NCBI GenBank assembly: GCA_002296125.1
Contig: DBHI01000064.1
Span: forward strand, 1-36,188
Direction of reading: 5' to 3'
DNA: 36,188 bases
Origin: Anaerolineales bacterium UBA832
GTDB taxonomy: Bacteria > Chloroflexota > Anaerolineae > Anaerolineales > UBA11657
Part shown: one piece after another, positions 1-7,995 of the stretch
How the letters are laid out: every line of letters begins with the position of its first letter
Numbering within the stretch: position 1 is the stretch's first letter
Notes under the pieces: generated by a model
What the model was told of the DNA's origin: nothing
Databases searched by the model: none
What the model saw: the letters and a program-made list of their open reading frames with translations, nothing else
Program-made: the position numbers and the translations under genes

Positions 1-660
1 ATTCACATTGCACATGTTAGTTCTGCTAAGGGATTGGATGTTATTCGTCGTGCGATTCAGTCAGGAGTTGCTGTTACTGGAGAAGTATGTTTACATTATT
101 TGGAATTTACTGCAGAAATTTTATCGCAAGCAGGGCCTTATGCGAAAGTGAATCCACCAATGAGGTTTCTAGATGATCAGAAAGCTCTTTGGCAGGGTGT
201 TACAGATAATATATTGTCGATATTAACCACAGATCATGCTCCGTTCACGGCAGATGAAAAGGAGGCTGCATGGGAAGATTTAGTTAATTCACCTCCTGGA
301 CTGCCTAGTTTGGAGATGTTATATCCTAGGGCTTTACACCATGCACTGAATGGTAGATGGGATTTAGATAAGGCGGTAGATTTAGTTTGTGAGTCTCCTG
401 CTAAATTGTTTAATCTTTGGCCTAAAAAAGGTGTTATTAGAATAGGCTCTGATGCCGATTTTGTAATTTTTGATCCTAATGAAGAATATGTGGTTGATAG
501 TTCAAAATGGTTTACAAAAGCAAAAGATTGTGACCGTGTTTATTCTGGACTAAATATGAATGGAAACATATTGCAAACATATGTACGGGGCGAATTGATC
601 TATGGTAATGGTGAAATTGTAGGTGAAAGAGGATTTGGCGAATTTGTACGACCTCTTTAA
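1..660 (+). CDS. Cyclic amidohydrolase, dihydropyrimidinase/hydantoinase-allantoinase type (3' part only)
   Basis: The reading frame is open from the first base, so the N-terminal half, including the first metal-binding HxH, lies outside the window. Visible family marks are HVSS near the start (a zinc-ligand His), GEVCLHYL, KVNPPMR, the catalytic-Asp block TTDHAPF, GLPSLEMLYP, and the C-terminal KKGVIRIGSDADFVIFDP followed by GEIVGERGFGEFVRP. This order is typical of TIM-barrel amidohydrolases that open cyclic amides (hydantoin, dihydropyrimidine, allantoin, dihydroorotate). The C-terminal 'GxIVGExGxGxFVRP' block favours the dihydropyrimidinase/hydantoinase branch, but the substrate cannot be set from half a protein. 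It converges on a glyoxylate-type aminotransferase. If this is an allantoinase, the pair would fit purine-ureide catabolism, but that is only inference. Confidence 0.85.
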   Translation: MHIAHVSSAKGLDVIRRAIQSGVAVTGEVCLHYLEFTAEILSQAGPYAKVNPPMRFLDDQKALWQGVTDNILSILTTDHAPFTADEKEAAWEDLVNSPPGLPSLEMLYPRALHHALNGRWDLDKAVDLVCESPAKLFNLWPKKGVIRIGSDADFVIFDPNEEYVVDSSKWFTKAKDCDRVYSGLNMNGNILQTYVRGELIYGNGEIVGERGFGEFVRPL

Positions 661-723
661 AGTATGGATCATAGCAAGAGATAATTAAAAAATACAATCA
701 ATGTAGTTTGCTGAATGTTTTGT

Positions 724-757
724 CTAAAAAGTTATTGTTTTTAGTGTTTGTTGTTTT
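724..757 (+). terminator. Weak AT-only hairpin with T-rich tail between convergent genes
   Basis: CTAAAAA (724-730) pairs with TTTTTAG (738-744) across a 7-nt loop, and T-rich TGTTTGTTGTTTT follows. The stem is almost all A-T, so intrinsic termination would be weak. The site lies where the amidohydrolase and aminotransferase genes converge. Confidence 0.25.
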
Positions 758-1868
758 ATAATAATAATTCTTTTAGTGCTGTTAACAACAAAGTTACATT
801 TTCACGTCTGCTTGAGTATCCCATTAGACCTATTCTCCATATCTTTCCTTCAAGTGGACCCAGGCCAGCTCCAATGTCAATGTTATAGTTATTTATCAAC
901 GAAGAGCGCACACTTAAGTCATCTTGATCTTGAGGAATTAGTACACTATTTAGTTGAGGCAGTCTACTAGCTTCGTCGACTAAATAATTAATTCCTAGAT
1001 TATTAAGACCATCCCTAAGGAGTATGTGGTTTTGTTGGTGTCTATTCCAAGAATTTTCTATTCCTTCCTCAGATAACATTACCAGGGATTCATGCAGACC
1101 ATACAAGGTATTGACTGGTGCGGTGTGATGATATGCTCGTTTTGAACCTTTACCCCAATAACCCATCACCAAATTGAGATCTAGAAACCAACTTGTTACT
1201 GGTGTCTTTCGATTGGTTAATTTTTCAATTGCTCTTTCGCTAAAACTAACGGGAGATAACCCAGGCATTGCTGATAAGCACTTCTGAGAACCTGAATAGA
1301 TGGCATCTATTCCCCATTCATCAACCCTTAATTCTGAGCCTGCTAATGAAGTTACGGCGTCAACGATATTGATGCATCCGTATTGATTGGCAATCTGACA
1401 TAGAGTTTTAGCATCAGAGAGTGCTCCTGTTGAAGTTTCTGCATGAACAAATGCGACAATTTTAGTGTCAGGGTTTTCAACTAACGCTTGCTCAACTTTT
1501 TCAGGACTAACAGCAGTACCCCATTTATTCTCAACGACAACTGCCTCACCACCAAGACGAGTGACATTCTCTTTCATTCGTAGTCCAAAAACACCATTGA
1601 TACAAACGATAACTTTGTCACCCGGCTCTACCAGGTTTACAAAGCATGTTTCCATGCCAGCTGATCCAGGAGCGGAGACAGGCATAGTCAGTGCATTTTC
1701 AGTCTTGAATGCATATTTCAGCATTTCTTTAACTTCATCCATTATGTTAACAAAGGCAGGGTCTAAATGTCCTATTGTTGGTCTAGCCATGGCATTTAGA
1801 ATTCTGGGGTGAACAACTGAAGGACCTGGACCCATAAGTATTCTGGTTGGTGGAGTAAATGATTTCAT
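756..1868 (-). CDS. Alanine/serine-glyoxylate aminotransferase-like class V aminotransferase
   Basis: A 370-residue PLP enzyme of full family length. It aligns by eye along its whole length with AGT1/SGAT-type enzymes: LMGPGPS near residue 11, the SAPGSAGME cofactor-binding turn near 65-73, Asp170 in NIVDAVTSL (pairs with the pyridine nitrogen), and Lys196 in YSGSQKCLS as the Schiff-base lysine. Further matches are YHHTAPV, ENSWNRHQ, and the end GGLGPLEGKIWRIGLMG-like block (here AGLGPLEGKIWRIGLMG). The family moves amino groups from alanine, serine or ureidoglycine to glyoxylate in the cytoplasm. The nearby cyclic amidohydrolase makes a ureidoglycine-glyoxylate (PucG-like) role possible, but photorespiratory-type serine-glyoxylate use is equally compatible. 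The start is ATG, with no clear Shine-Dalgarno. Confidence 0.9.
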   Translation of the reverse strand: MKSFTPPTRILMGPGPSVVHPRILNAMARPTIGHLDPAFVNIMDEVKEMLKYAFKTENALTMPVSAPGSAGMETCFVNLVEPGDKVIVCINGVFGLRMKENVTRLGGEAVVVENKWGTAVSPEKVEQALVENPDTKIVAFVHAETSTGALSDAKTLCQIANQYGCINIVDAVTSLAGSELRVDEWGIDAIYSGSQKCLSAMPGLSPVSFSERAIEKLTNRKTPVTSWFLDLNLVMGYWGKGSKRAYHHTAPVNTLYGLHESLVMLSEEGIENSWNRHQQNHILLRDGLNNLGINYLVDEASRLPQLNSVLIPQDQDDLSVRSSLINNYNIDIGAGLGPLEGKIWRIGLMGYSSRRENVTLLLTALKELLL

Positions 1869-2003
1869 ATTAATCTTTTATTTTCTATAAATATTAAAAG
1901 TAATTTTATGACCAAGTCTATAGTGTAACATCAAATACTAGTTTCATAGCTATATTATTTTATTATGCTTTTTTGTCGTATGATGCTTTTTAGTTACTTT
2001 TAG

Positions 2004-2009
2004 TATAAT
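2004..2009 (+). promoter_or_regulatory. -10 box giving a probable leaderless start
   Basis: A perfect TATAAT ends 7 nt before the ATG at 2017, so transcription should begin at or next to the start codon. No good -35 lies at 17 +/- 1 bp, and no Shine-Dalgarno precedes the gene. The same arrangement recurs before rodZ, elp3 and femAB-1 in this window. Confidence 0.55.
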
Positions 2010-2016
2010 TTCTTAT

Positions 2017-5000
2017 ATGTTTTTGCGTCATAGAGTATTAATGTTTGTCGGTTCCTTGCTTGTGTTAGCAACACCAGCAGCATTTGCTTTTTTGGTAGAT
2101 GATGTACCTAGGACAAATGATTTGGCTTCTCATGTATATAGAGCTTTTGAATTAGAACAATTACTTAAGTCAGGTTTTATTTTTCCACGATGGGGACCAC
2201 AATTAGTTCATGGATATGGATATCCAGTATTTAATTATTTTCCGTATTTATCTCATTATTTTATTGTTATTACTCATCTTTTGACTGGTATTAGTTTGGT
2301 ATGGTCATACAAAGTTGTTGCAGTACTTGTTGTTTATATAACATTTTTAGGCGCATTTTTATTGGGTCGGGATTTGTATGAGGACGAGAATTCCGGAATA
2401 TTTACTGCGGTGAGTTTTGTATATAGCCCTTATTTGTTAATGACAAATAACATACGTGGTGGGTTGCCTGAAGCATTTGCTTTAGCATCACTACCGTTCT
2501 GTTTATGGGCATGGGTACGTTTAATTCGTGGAGAACGAATTTTTGTGATATGGGCAGGAATTACCTATGCGGTAATGATACTTTCTCACAATGGCTCTGC
2601 TGTTCAAATATCAATATTAATAGTTATGTATGCGTTATTTTATGGACGTAATCAGATAGTTTTTGTTGTTAAACAATTGTGTATTGCAACGTTTATAGGC
2701 ATCGGTTTGAGCGCTTTTTATTGGTTGCCTGCCTTGTTAGAATTACAATATGCGCAAGTTGCTTCAGGTTATGCTTCAACTGGTATTGTATTTCATCAGA
2801 ACTTTACTGATATAGCAGGACTTTTTAAGTATCCGGCTTTTCCAGTGGATAGTGATTTGATCAATCCTACAGTATCTAATCCCTTAGGAATAGCATCTAT
2901 ATTGTTTTCTTTAATTGCTATTAGTCGTATGCGTCTAACTATTAACAAACATTTTGTAGAAACAAGGGTGACTGTGTTTATAGCGATGATTTTGTTGTTC
3001 TTAGTTTTGCCTCAATCTGATTGGGTCTGGGAATCTATTGTATTGCTGCAGCTTACCTTATGGCCTTGGCGTTTTGTTGGGCCTGTATCATTGTTATTAG
3101 GATTAGTAGGAGCGTCATTGTTTGTTACTATTAACAAACGAACTTCTATTATTTTGATGAGTTGTTTATTCACCTTGATTGTTAATGGTTTGCCATGGAT
3201 GTATCCACCTAGAGAGTCATTGGTATCACCTAGAAATGTTGAAGATTTGGCTAGGTTTGAAATGATTCCATGGTTAATAGGAACGTCGTCTACTGCAGAG
3301 TATGTTCCTGTATGGGTGAAAGAATTACCAGATACTAGTAATCAACAGAAGTTATTGTATGATAATTCAGACCCAGATAGATTGGATAGAAATGGTTTAC
3401 CTACAACCGCTAATGTAGTGCATGTTGAAAATAGTATATTAAGCGATACGTATCAAATTAATTCAACAAATGATTTGATTCTATCGTTTAATCATTTCTT
3501 TTTTCCTGGATGGCGTGCTTGGATAGATGACAATCCTGCTCCAATTGTTGTATCACAACCTCATGGATTAATGAAAGTTTTTGTACCTGCAGGACAGAGT
3601 ACTTTAAAAATTGCATTTGATTCAACTGTTGTGAGGGATGTAGCCAGTATAGTTAGTTTAGTAGTATTTATATTGGTAGTTATGATGTTAATTGGATCAA
3701 ATTTAACCAATAAATTATATAGGATAAAACAGGTGAATCTGAAACAACAAATAGTATTTGGATGTGTTGTTTTAGTATTGTTTTTAATATCTTCTTTTGT
3801 TGACAATCCTATTCGCAAAAGTGGTCTCGGATCCGGTAAGGGTCCTTTACATATGGACAATCAATTGAGTATAGATTTAGGAGGCGAATTGTTGTTGCAT
3901 GGTTATTCAGTTAGTAGAGATATTATTAATGCAGATGATGGATTTGAATTAGATTTATTTTGGCAACCTCAAAAGAAAATAGGTGTAGTTTATGCTTTTA
4001 ATATTAGATTAGTTGATTTACAAGGTCATGTTTGGAATGTTCCAGAAATAGTGCGTCCTGAAGGTTGGCGATTTATACCTGGTACTGATCATTGGCCTCC
4101 AGACAAATATGTCATGGATCAATATTTTGTTCAACCTATCACTGGTACTCCTCCTGGTAAATATTTTATAAAAGTTGTAGCCTTTCGGCAGGACAACTTG
4201 GAAGAATTGGCATCAAATATTATAGGAGAGATTAATATTATAGGGCCTGATCGAAGTTCATTTGAACGTATAAAACCATTGGTTGATTTTGTTGATAATG
4301 ATTGGTTAATTTGGGAATTTTTGATAGACAAGACAGATGTAGTATCGGGTGAAGGTTTTACTGTACAGGTTGTATGGAATGGTGTTGAGGCTATTACTAG
4401 TCCTTATTATTTACAATTGAATTTAGTAGATATGTCCAACAATAAGGTCCAATCTACATTTCAGTACGAGATAGGTGTTAATTATTCTCCAAAATTATGG
4501 AAGTTAGGTGATAGAATACGTGATCAATACTTCGCTCTAGTACCTGCTGATCTTCCTGCTGGTAAATACAAATGGTTAATTGAATTAATTGGACCGGAAG
4601 ATCGGCAATTAGGATCTTTTGTATATGATAAATATTTTGAAGTAACTGTGCCTGATCGATTGTTTGAACCACCTGATGATATTAACGAAGTGGGAATAGT
4701 ATTAGAGGATTTAGCTATTTTATCTGGATATACTATTTTCAATGATTTTAATGAAGTAGATAAATCAATTGAAGTAACATTAGTCTGGAATTCAAGTGCA
4801 AATTTAACAGAATCGTATAGGGTGTTTGTACATTTGGTTGATGAATTAGGTAATCTAATATCCCAATCTGATAACGAACCTGATGAGTGGAATCGTCCAA
4901 CTACAGGTTGGTTGTCAGGCGAATATATCAATGATACACACAAAGTGGTTGTGCCTGAAGACTTAAATTCTGGTATATATAGTATTTATGTAGGTTTGTA

Positions 5001-5088
5001 CAATCCAACAAGTTTGCAAAGATTGTCAGCAGATGGATTTGATGATGGGTACATTAAATTAACAGAAATATATTATAGTAATGACTGA
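2017..5088 (+). CDS. PTPS-related/GT-C-like polytopic membrane protein with C-terminal tandem beta-sandwich domains
   Basis: A 1023-residue protein. The N-terminal half is polytopic and carries the hallmark of '6-pyruvoyl-tetrahydropterin synthase-related' membrane proteins (Pfam PTPS_related, a GT-C-like fold): RTNDLASHVYRAFELE, FPRWGPQLVHGYGYPVFNYFPYLSHY. A soluble piece at roughly 490-530 (FFFPGWRAWIDDNPAPIV..GLMKVFVPAGQSTLKIAF) matches the small beta domain that often closes these proteins. After a further membrane segment come three degenerate beta-sandwich repeats (about 625-745, 755-880 and 890-1020). The last has VHLVDELGNLISQSDNEP, WLSGEYINDTHKVVVP and GIYSIYVGLYNP, wording common in Chloroflexota GT39-like proteins. 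The likely role is lipid-linked sugar transfer to surface glycans or proteins. The donor is unknown, and despite the family name there is no pterin link. psuG follows 24 bp downstream. Confidence 0.8.
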   Translation: MFLRHRVLMFVGSLLVLATPAAFAFLVDDVPRTNDLASHVYRAFELEQLLKSGFIFPRWGPQLVHGYGYPVFNYFPYLSHYFIVITHLLTGISLVWSYKVVAVLVVYITFLGAFLLGRDLYEDENSGIFTAVSFVYSPYLLMTNNIRGGLPEAFALASLPFCLWAWVRLIRGERIFVIWAGITYAVMILSHNGSAVQISILIVMYALFYGRNQIVFVVKQLCIATFIGIGLSAFYWLPALLELQYAQVASGYASTGIVFHQNFTDIAGLFKYPAFPVDSDLINPTVSNPLGIASILFSLIAISRMRLTINKHFVETRVTVFIAMILLFLVLPQSDWVWESIVLLQLTLWPWRFVGPVSLLLGLVGASLFVTINKRTSIILMSCLFTLIVNGLPWMYPPRESLVSPRNVEDLARFEMIPWLIGTSSTAEYVPVWVKELPDTSNQQKLLYDNSDPDRLDRNGLPTTANVVHVENSILSDTYQINSTNDLILSFNHFFFPGWRAWIDDNPAPIVVSQPHGLMKVFVPAGQSTLKIAFDSTVVRDVASIVSLVVFILVVMMLIGSNLTNKLYRIKQVNLKQQIVFGCVVLVLFLISSFVDNPIRKSGLGSGKGPLHMDNQLSIDLGGELLLHGYSVSRDIINADDGFELDLFWQPQKKIGVVYAFNIRLVDLQGHVWNVPEIVRPEGWRFIPGTDHWPPDKYVMDQYFVQPITGTPPGKYFIKVVAFRQDNLEELASNIIGEINIIGPDRSSFERIKPLVDFVDNDWLIWEFLIDKTDVVSGEGFTVQVVWNGVEAITSPYYLQLNLVDMSNNKVQSTFQYEIGVNYSPKLWKLGDRIRDQYFALVPADLPAGKYKWLIELIGPEDRQLGSFVYDKYFEVTVPDRLFEPPDDINEVGIVLEDLAILSGYTIFNDFNEVDKSIEVTLVWNSSANLTESYRVFVHLVDELGNLISQSDNEPDEWNRPTTGWLSGEYINDTHKVVVPEDLNSGIYSIYVGLYNPTSLQRLSADGFDDGYIKLTEIYYSND

Positions 5089-5102
5089 TATAAATGTAAT
5101 GT

Positions 5103-5106
5103 GAGG
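5103..5106 (+). promoter_or_regulatory. Ribosome binding site that decides the psuG start
   Basis: GAGG stands 6 nt before ATG 5113. It overlaps an upstream in-frame GTG at 5101, which has no Shine-Dalgarno of its own, so ATG 5113 is preferred. Confidence 0.6.
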
Positions 5107-5112
5107 ATTTTT

Positions 5113-6024
5113 ATGAAAAATGTTTATGTTGACGTGTTAGATGAAATCAAAGATGCTATTGCTGAGAATCAGCCAGTTGTTGCATTAGAGTCTACAGTAA
5201 TTGCACATGGTTTACCTCGTCCATACAATCTTGATACTGCACAAAGGCTTCAAGATATTGTTAGATCAAATGATGCAATACCTGCTACTATAGCTATATT
5301 AGATGGGATTGTTAAGATTGGTTTGACTAATGATGAGTTAGAACAGTTAGCAAATGCAGACAATGTAATTAAAGTAAGTCGTCGAGACTTTGCTAATGTT
5401 GTTACTAATAAGTTAACTGGTGCTACCACAGTAGCTAGCACTATGATAGCTGCGAGTTGGGCAGGGATAAATATTATAGCTACAGGAGGTATTGGAGGAG
5501 TTCATAGAGGGTCTGATTTAGATGTGTCTGCGGATCTCCCAGAAATAACACGTACTTCAATGATAGTCGTATGTTCTGGAGCCAAAGCTATTTTGGATCT
5601 TCCTGCAACTTTAGAGTGGCTTGAGACTTATGGAGTACCTGTAGTTGGTTATGGGGTTGATGAGTTGCCTGCATTTTATTCTCAATCTAGCGGCATTTTA
5701 TTGGATATAAAAGCTGATAATGCTTTAGAAGTTGCCGAATTATGGAAAAATCATAATGAGTTAGGTATGTCAGGTGGAATGTTAGTTACTGTACCTCCAC
5801 CATCAAAAGAGGCATTGTCCAGCACAGAAATTGAAATTGCTATTACGAGTGCAATAGATGATGCAGTTAAGCACAATGTTAAAGGTAAACATATTACACC
5901 TTATTTGTTGGAAAAAGTTAAGAAATTTACTAAAGGTGATAGTTTGAAAGTTAATATGGCTTTGTTAGAAAACAATGCTTATATAGCAGCACTAATATCT
6001 AAATCTATATCAGATACTGGTTGA
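5113..6024 (+). CDS. psuG: Pseudouridine-5'-phosphate glycosidase
   Basis: A 303-residue enzyme that reversibly splits pseudouridine 5'-phosphate to uracil and ribose 5-phosphate. It matches the PsuG/IndA family from end to end: VALESTVIAHGLPRPYN (Glu26), the DGIVKIGLT block, VIKVSRRDF (Lys87), TTVASTMIAA, ATGGIGGVHRG, and CSGAKAILDLPATLEWLETYGV (Lys158, the expected Schiff-base lysine), then VVGYGVDELPAFY. All three expected catalytic residues are present with family-like spacing. The usual partner, the pfkB-type pseudouridine kinase PsuK, is not in this window. The gene lies 24 bp after the large membrane protein and has its own Shine-Dalgarno, so co-transcription is likely although no functional link is evident. 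Confidence 0.95.
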   Translation: MKNVYVDVLDEIKDAIAENQPVVALESTVIAHGLPRPYNLDTAQRLQDIVRSNDAIPATIAILDGIVKIGLTNDELEQLANADNVIKVSRRDFANVVTNKLTGATTVASTMIAASWAGINIIATGGIGGVHRGSDLDVSADLPEITRTSMIVVCSGAKAILDLPATLEWLETYGVPVVGYGVDELPAFYSQSSGILLDIKADNALEVAELWKNHNELGMSGGMLVTVPPPSKEALSSTEIEIAITSAIDDAVKHNVKGKHITPYLLEKVKKFTKGDSLKVNMALLENNAYIAALISKSISDTG

Positions 6025-6035
6025 TAAAAGTACAA

Positions 6036-6065
6036 TTGACTGTGAAGTATATTATCTGGTAGAAT
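6036..6065 (+). promoter_or_regulatory. Sigma70-type promoter for rplI
   Basis: TTGACT (6036-6041), an 18-bp spacer and TAGAAT (6060-6065). This is the clearest two-box promoter in the window. Transcription would start near 6072, giving a leader of about 70 nt with a run of nine T residues, before GAGG and the ATG at 6143. Confidence 0.6.
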
Positions 6066-6142
6066 GACTGTTCTAAGCAGCGTGGTTTCTTTTTTTTTAT
6101 AACAATAATGATAGTTTTTTATTTTGATGAGGTTTTTTGACC

Positions 6143-6718
6143 ATGAAAGTCATGTTAATCAGAGATGTAAATAATTTGGGTCGTGCTGGTGATTTAAAGA
6201 TAGTGTCAGATGGTTATGCTCGTAACTACCTTTTGCCGCGAGCTTTTGCTGTTCCCGCTACTTCTGGAGTACAAAAACAAGTTGATAATGTGCGTGCTGC
6301 AGGAGATAGACGTAGGGAACGTGAAAATGTTGAGAAAGCAGACTTAGCTAAAAAATTGGATGAGTTACGTATAGAGTTCCCTGTATTAGCAGGTGATCAA
6401 GGCAAACTGTATGGATCCATTACTAATCAAATGATTGCAGATGCTATTAAGGAATCTATTGGTGAAACTGTTGATCGTCGTGATATAAACTCGCCTTCAA
6501 TTCGGGAGCTTGGTGTTTCACAAGTTCCTATTCGTCTTACAGCTGATTTAGTTCCTACAGTTACTGTAGTGGTTTACCAAGATGGAGAACTCGTAGATGA
6601 GAACGCAGTTTATCAAGAGACATTAAGTCAAGATCTTGATGCAGAAAATGTATTAAATGAGAGTGTTGATATAACAGAGCAAGAAGTAGATTCGATTGAC
6701 TCCGATAGTGCAAATTAG
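6143..6718 (+). CDS. rplI: Large-subunit ribosomal protein bL9
   Basis: A 191-residue protein opening with the textbook L9 N-terminus MKVMLIRDVNNLGRAGDLK and DGYARNYLLPRAFA. This is followed by the long connecting helix and the C-terminal domain (LYGSITNQMIADAI, VDRRDINSPSIRELGV). ATG 6143 is chosen over an in-frame TTG at 6137 because the L9 start is invariant and GAGG at 6129-6132 precedes it. Odd point: about 40 residues follow the normal end, a strongly acidic tail rich in Glu, Asp and Ser. The usual bL9 is about 150 residues. L9 binds 23S rRNA at the base of the L1 stalk. The usual rpsF-ssb-rpsR partners are not next to it. Confidence 0.97.
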   Translation: MKVMLIRDVNNLGRAGDLKIVSDGYARNYLLPRAFAVPATSGVQKQVDNVRAAGDRRRERENVEKADLAKKLDELRIEFPVLAGDQGKLYGSITNQMIADAIKESIGETVDRRDINSPSIRELGVSQVPIRLTADLVPTVTVVVYQDGELVDENAVYQETLSQDLDAENVLNESVDITEQEVDSIDSDSAN

Positions 6719-6767
6719 TTTTTTAATTAACGCTCAATTGTTCGTCTAGTATTTTTCACAAAAAATA

Positions 6768-6827
6768 ACTTAATTTAAGTATACTAAGAAAAAAATTTTA
6801 TTATTTATTGTATCAATTATTTTGATA
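6768..6827. repeat. Two small inverted repeats upstream of the rodZ-like gene
   Basis: ACTTAA-T-TTAAGT (6768-6780) is a perfect 13-bp palindrome. TATCAA (6811-6816) and TTGATA (6822-6827) are inverted arms around 5 nt. Both lie in the 161-bp gap between rplI and the rodZ-like gene and could be operator sites. In such AT-rich DNA they could also be chance. Confidence 0.3.
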
Positions 6828-6864
6828 TACAATATTGATGTATGAGAATGTATATCTTACTTAA

Positions 6865-6870
6865 TATAAT
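6865..6870 (+). promoter_or_regulatory. -10 box for the rodZ-like gene
   Basis: TATAAT ends 9 nt before ATG 6880, which implies a leader of two or three bases at most. There is no convincing -35 at the standard distance and no Shine-Dalgarno. Confidence 0.5.
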
Positions 6871-6879
6871 GATAAATAA

Positions 6880-7773
6880 ATGTATGTTGTTCAGACAATG
6901 TCCTTAGTGGAATTCGGTGAATATCTTAAGCACGCTCGAGAACTGAGTGGTCTTTCTCTTGACGATATTGAAAGACGCACTAAAATTCGAGTGAAATATT
7001 TGATAGCTTTGGAAAAAGGTAATATTAATGAGCTGCAGTCAGAAATGCAGTTGTATGGCTTTGTGAGGAGTTATGCGCAAGCAGTCAGTCTTGAGCCTGA
7101 CTCTGCAATAATGACTTTACAGAAGGCAATGAGCAATAAGAAAAGACCAGGTTTCTTATCATTATTAAGCTTTCGTAAAGCTAGAACTATACAACGATCT
7201 ACGACTACTGTTGATTTTTTCCCACGCAAGTATGGACGTAGCAAATTGATACAGAGAAAATTGTCAGTTAACATTGCTAACCTTCAGACTTACATTATTA
7301 TTTTATTGGTAATTTCTTTGTTAGTATTTTTTTGGTGGGGTAGTCCTTTTGTGAGAGAAAATTTGGCAATGTTGAATCCAACAAATGAAGCCACTATTAT
7401 TATTTTAGGAGCAACAGTTACACCTACTTTCTTGAGATATATACAGAACACGCCTACGAGCAGTCCACCATTAGTAGACTTTTCTGATATTAATCTTACA
7501 ATCATTGCAGAGCAGCGTACATTTGTGCAAATAATTGTTGATGGATCTTTAGAATATCAAGGTGTTTTACAACAAGGTGATCGAAGAGATTATTATGCAG
7601 ATCAACTTATTGAGTTGACTACTGGTAATGGTAAAGGTGTTAGTGTGACTTATAATCAACGAGTTGAAGGAGTTATGGGTGAGTTTGGTGAGACTGTGAC
7701 TTGGGTATTTACTCCAAATGAAATGATGAAAACTGAATTTAAATCAACTTCAGTTTTTTCTGATACTAATTAA
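6880..7773 (+). CDS. rodZ: RodZ-like membrane protein with N-terminal HTH
   Basis: 297 residues in the RodZ layout. A cytoplasmic HTH_25-type domain spans about 7-85 (FGEYLKHARELSGLSLDDIERRTKIRVKYLIALEKG..., LYGFVRSYAQAVSLEPD). A basic linker leads to one transmembrane helix at about 137-154 (YIIILLVISLLVFFWWG), then an outer region whose end (about 205-290, VDFSDINLTIIAEQRTFVQIIVDG...) resembles the DUF4115 beta domain. RodZ proteins tie MreB filaments to the wall-elongation machinery. In Chloroflexota the role is less certain, and 'RodZ-like HTH protein' is the safe name. A second in-frame ATG at 6898 is a possible alternative start. ATG 6880 is kept because it fits the leaderless pattern. 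Confidence 0.8.
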   Translation: MYVVQTMSLVEFGEYLKHARELSGLSLDDIERRTKIRVKYLIALEKGNINELQSEMQLYGFVRSYAQAVSLEPDSAIMTLQKAMSNKKRPGFLSLLSFRKARTIQRSTTTVDFFPRKYGRSKLIQRKLSVNIANLQTYIIILLVISLLVFFWWGSPFVRENLAMLNPTNEATIIILGATVTPTFLRYIQNTPTSSPPLVDFSDINLTIIAEQRTFVQIIVDGSLEYQGVLQQGDRRDYYADQLIELTTGNGKGVSVTYNQRVEGVMGEFGETVTWVFTPNEMMKTEFKSTSVFSDTN

Positions 7774-7845
7774 ATAATAATAAATTTCAATAAAATAGTT
7801 AGCGTTGTGTAAGGTATATAAAAGTTTTGAGGTTTTGCTATTTGT

Positions 7846-7988
7846 TATAGTATGCTATTCGTAAGGTAATCGATGGTTAAACGTCAAGTGTTTTTGCTTA
7901 GCTAGGGATATTATATGCTTGTAATTAGAAAAGTTTGATTACATATTTTCTCCTGTATTTAGACGCGAGTGTCCTCCTACTCGCGTCT
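7846..7988 (+). ncRNA. Possible small RNA or 3' UTR between convergent genes (tentative)
   Basis: The gap 7774-7993 holds no ORF of note. It contains TTGAGG (7827-7832) spaced 18 bp from TATGCT (7851-7856), with an overlapping TATAGT (7846-7851), and ends in a strong GC-rich hairpin at 7961-7988. That layout would give an RNA of about 130 nt. I do not recognise 6S, SRP, tmRNA or RNase P features in it. It may simply be the 3' UTR of the rodZ-like gene. Confidence 0.2.
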
Positions 7989-7995
7989 ATTTGTT
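7961..7995 (+). terminator. Perfect 10-bp hairpin downstream of the rodZ-like gene
   Basis: AGACGCGAGT (7961-7970) and ACTCGCGTCT (7979-7988) pair perfectly around the 8-nt loop GTCCTCCT, followed by ATTTGTT. It is the most GC-rich element nearby and sits between convergent genes. It probably terminates the plus-strand transcript, though the T tract is short. The loop carries CCTCCT, the same bases as the anti-Shine-Dalgarno core. Confidence 0.55.

Noticed and set aside
1465..1812. 115-codon plus-strand frame opposite the aminotransferase gene
   Set aside because: It is antisense to a full-length PLP enzyme with intact catalytic residues. The product looks like Ser/Thr-rich shadow sequence.
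2017..5088. A pterin-synthesis function for the 'PTPS-related' membrane proteins
   Set aside because: The family label is historical. The proteins are polytopic with GT-C-like loops and lack the 6-pyruvoyl-tetrahydropterin synthase metal and catalytic residues.
6137..6142. TTG at 6137 as the rplI start
   Set aside because: The L9 N-terminus MKVMLIRDV is invariant across bacteria and begins at ATG 6143, with GAGG suitably placed.
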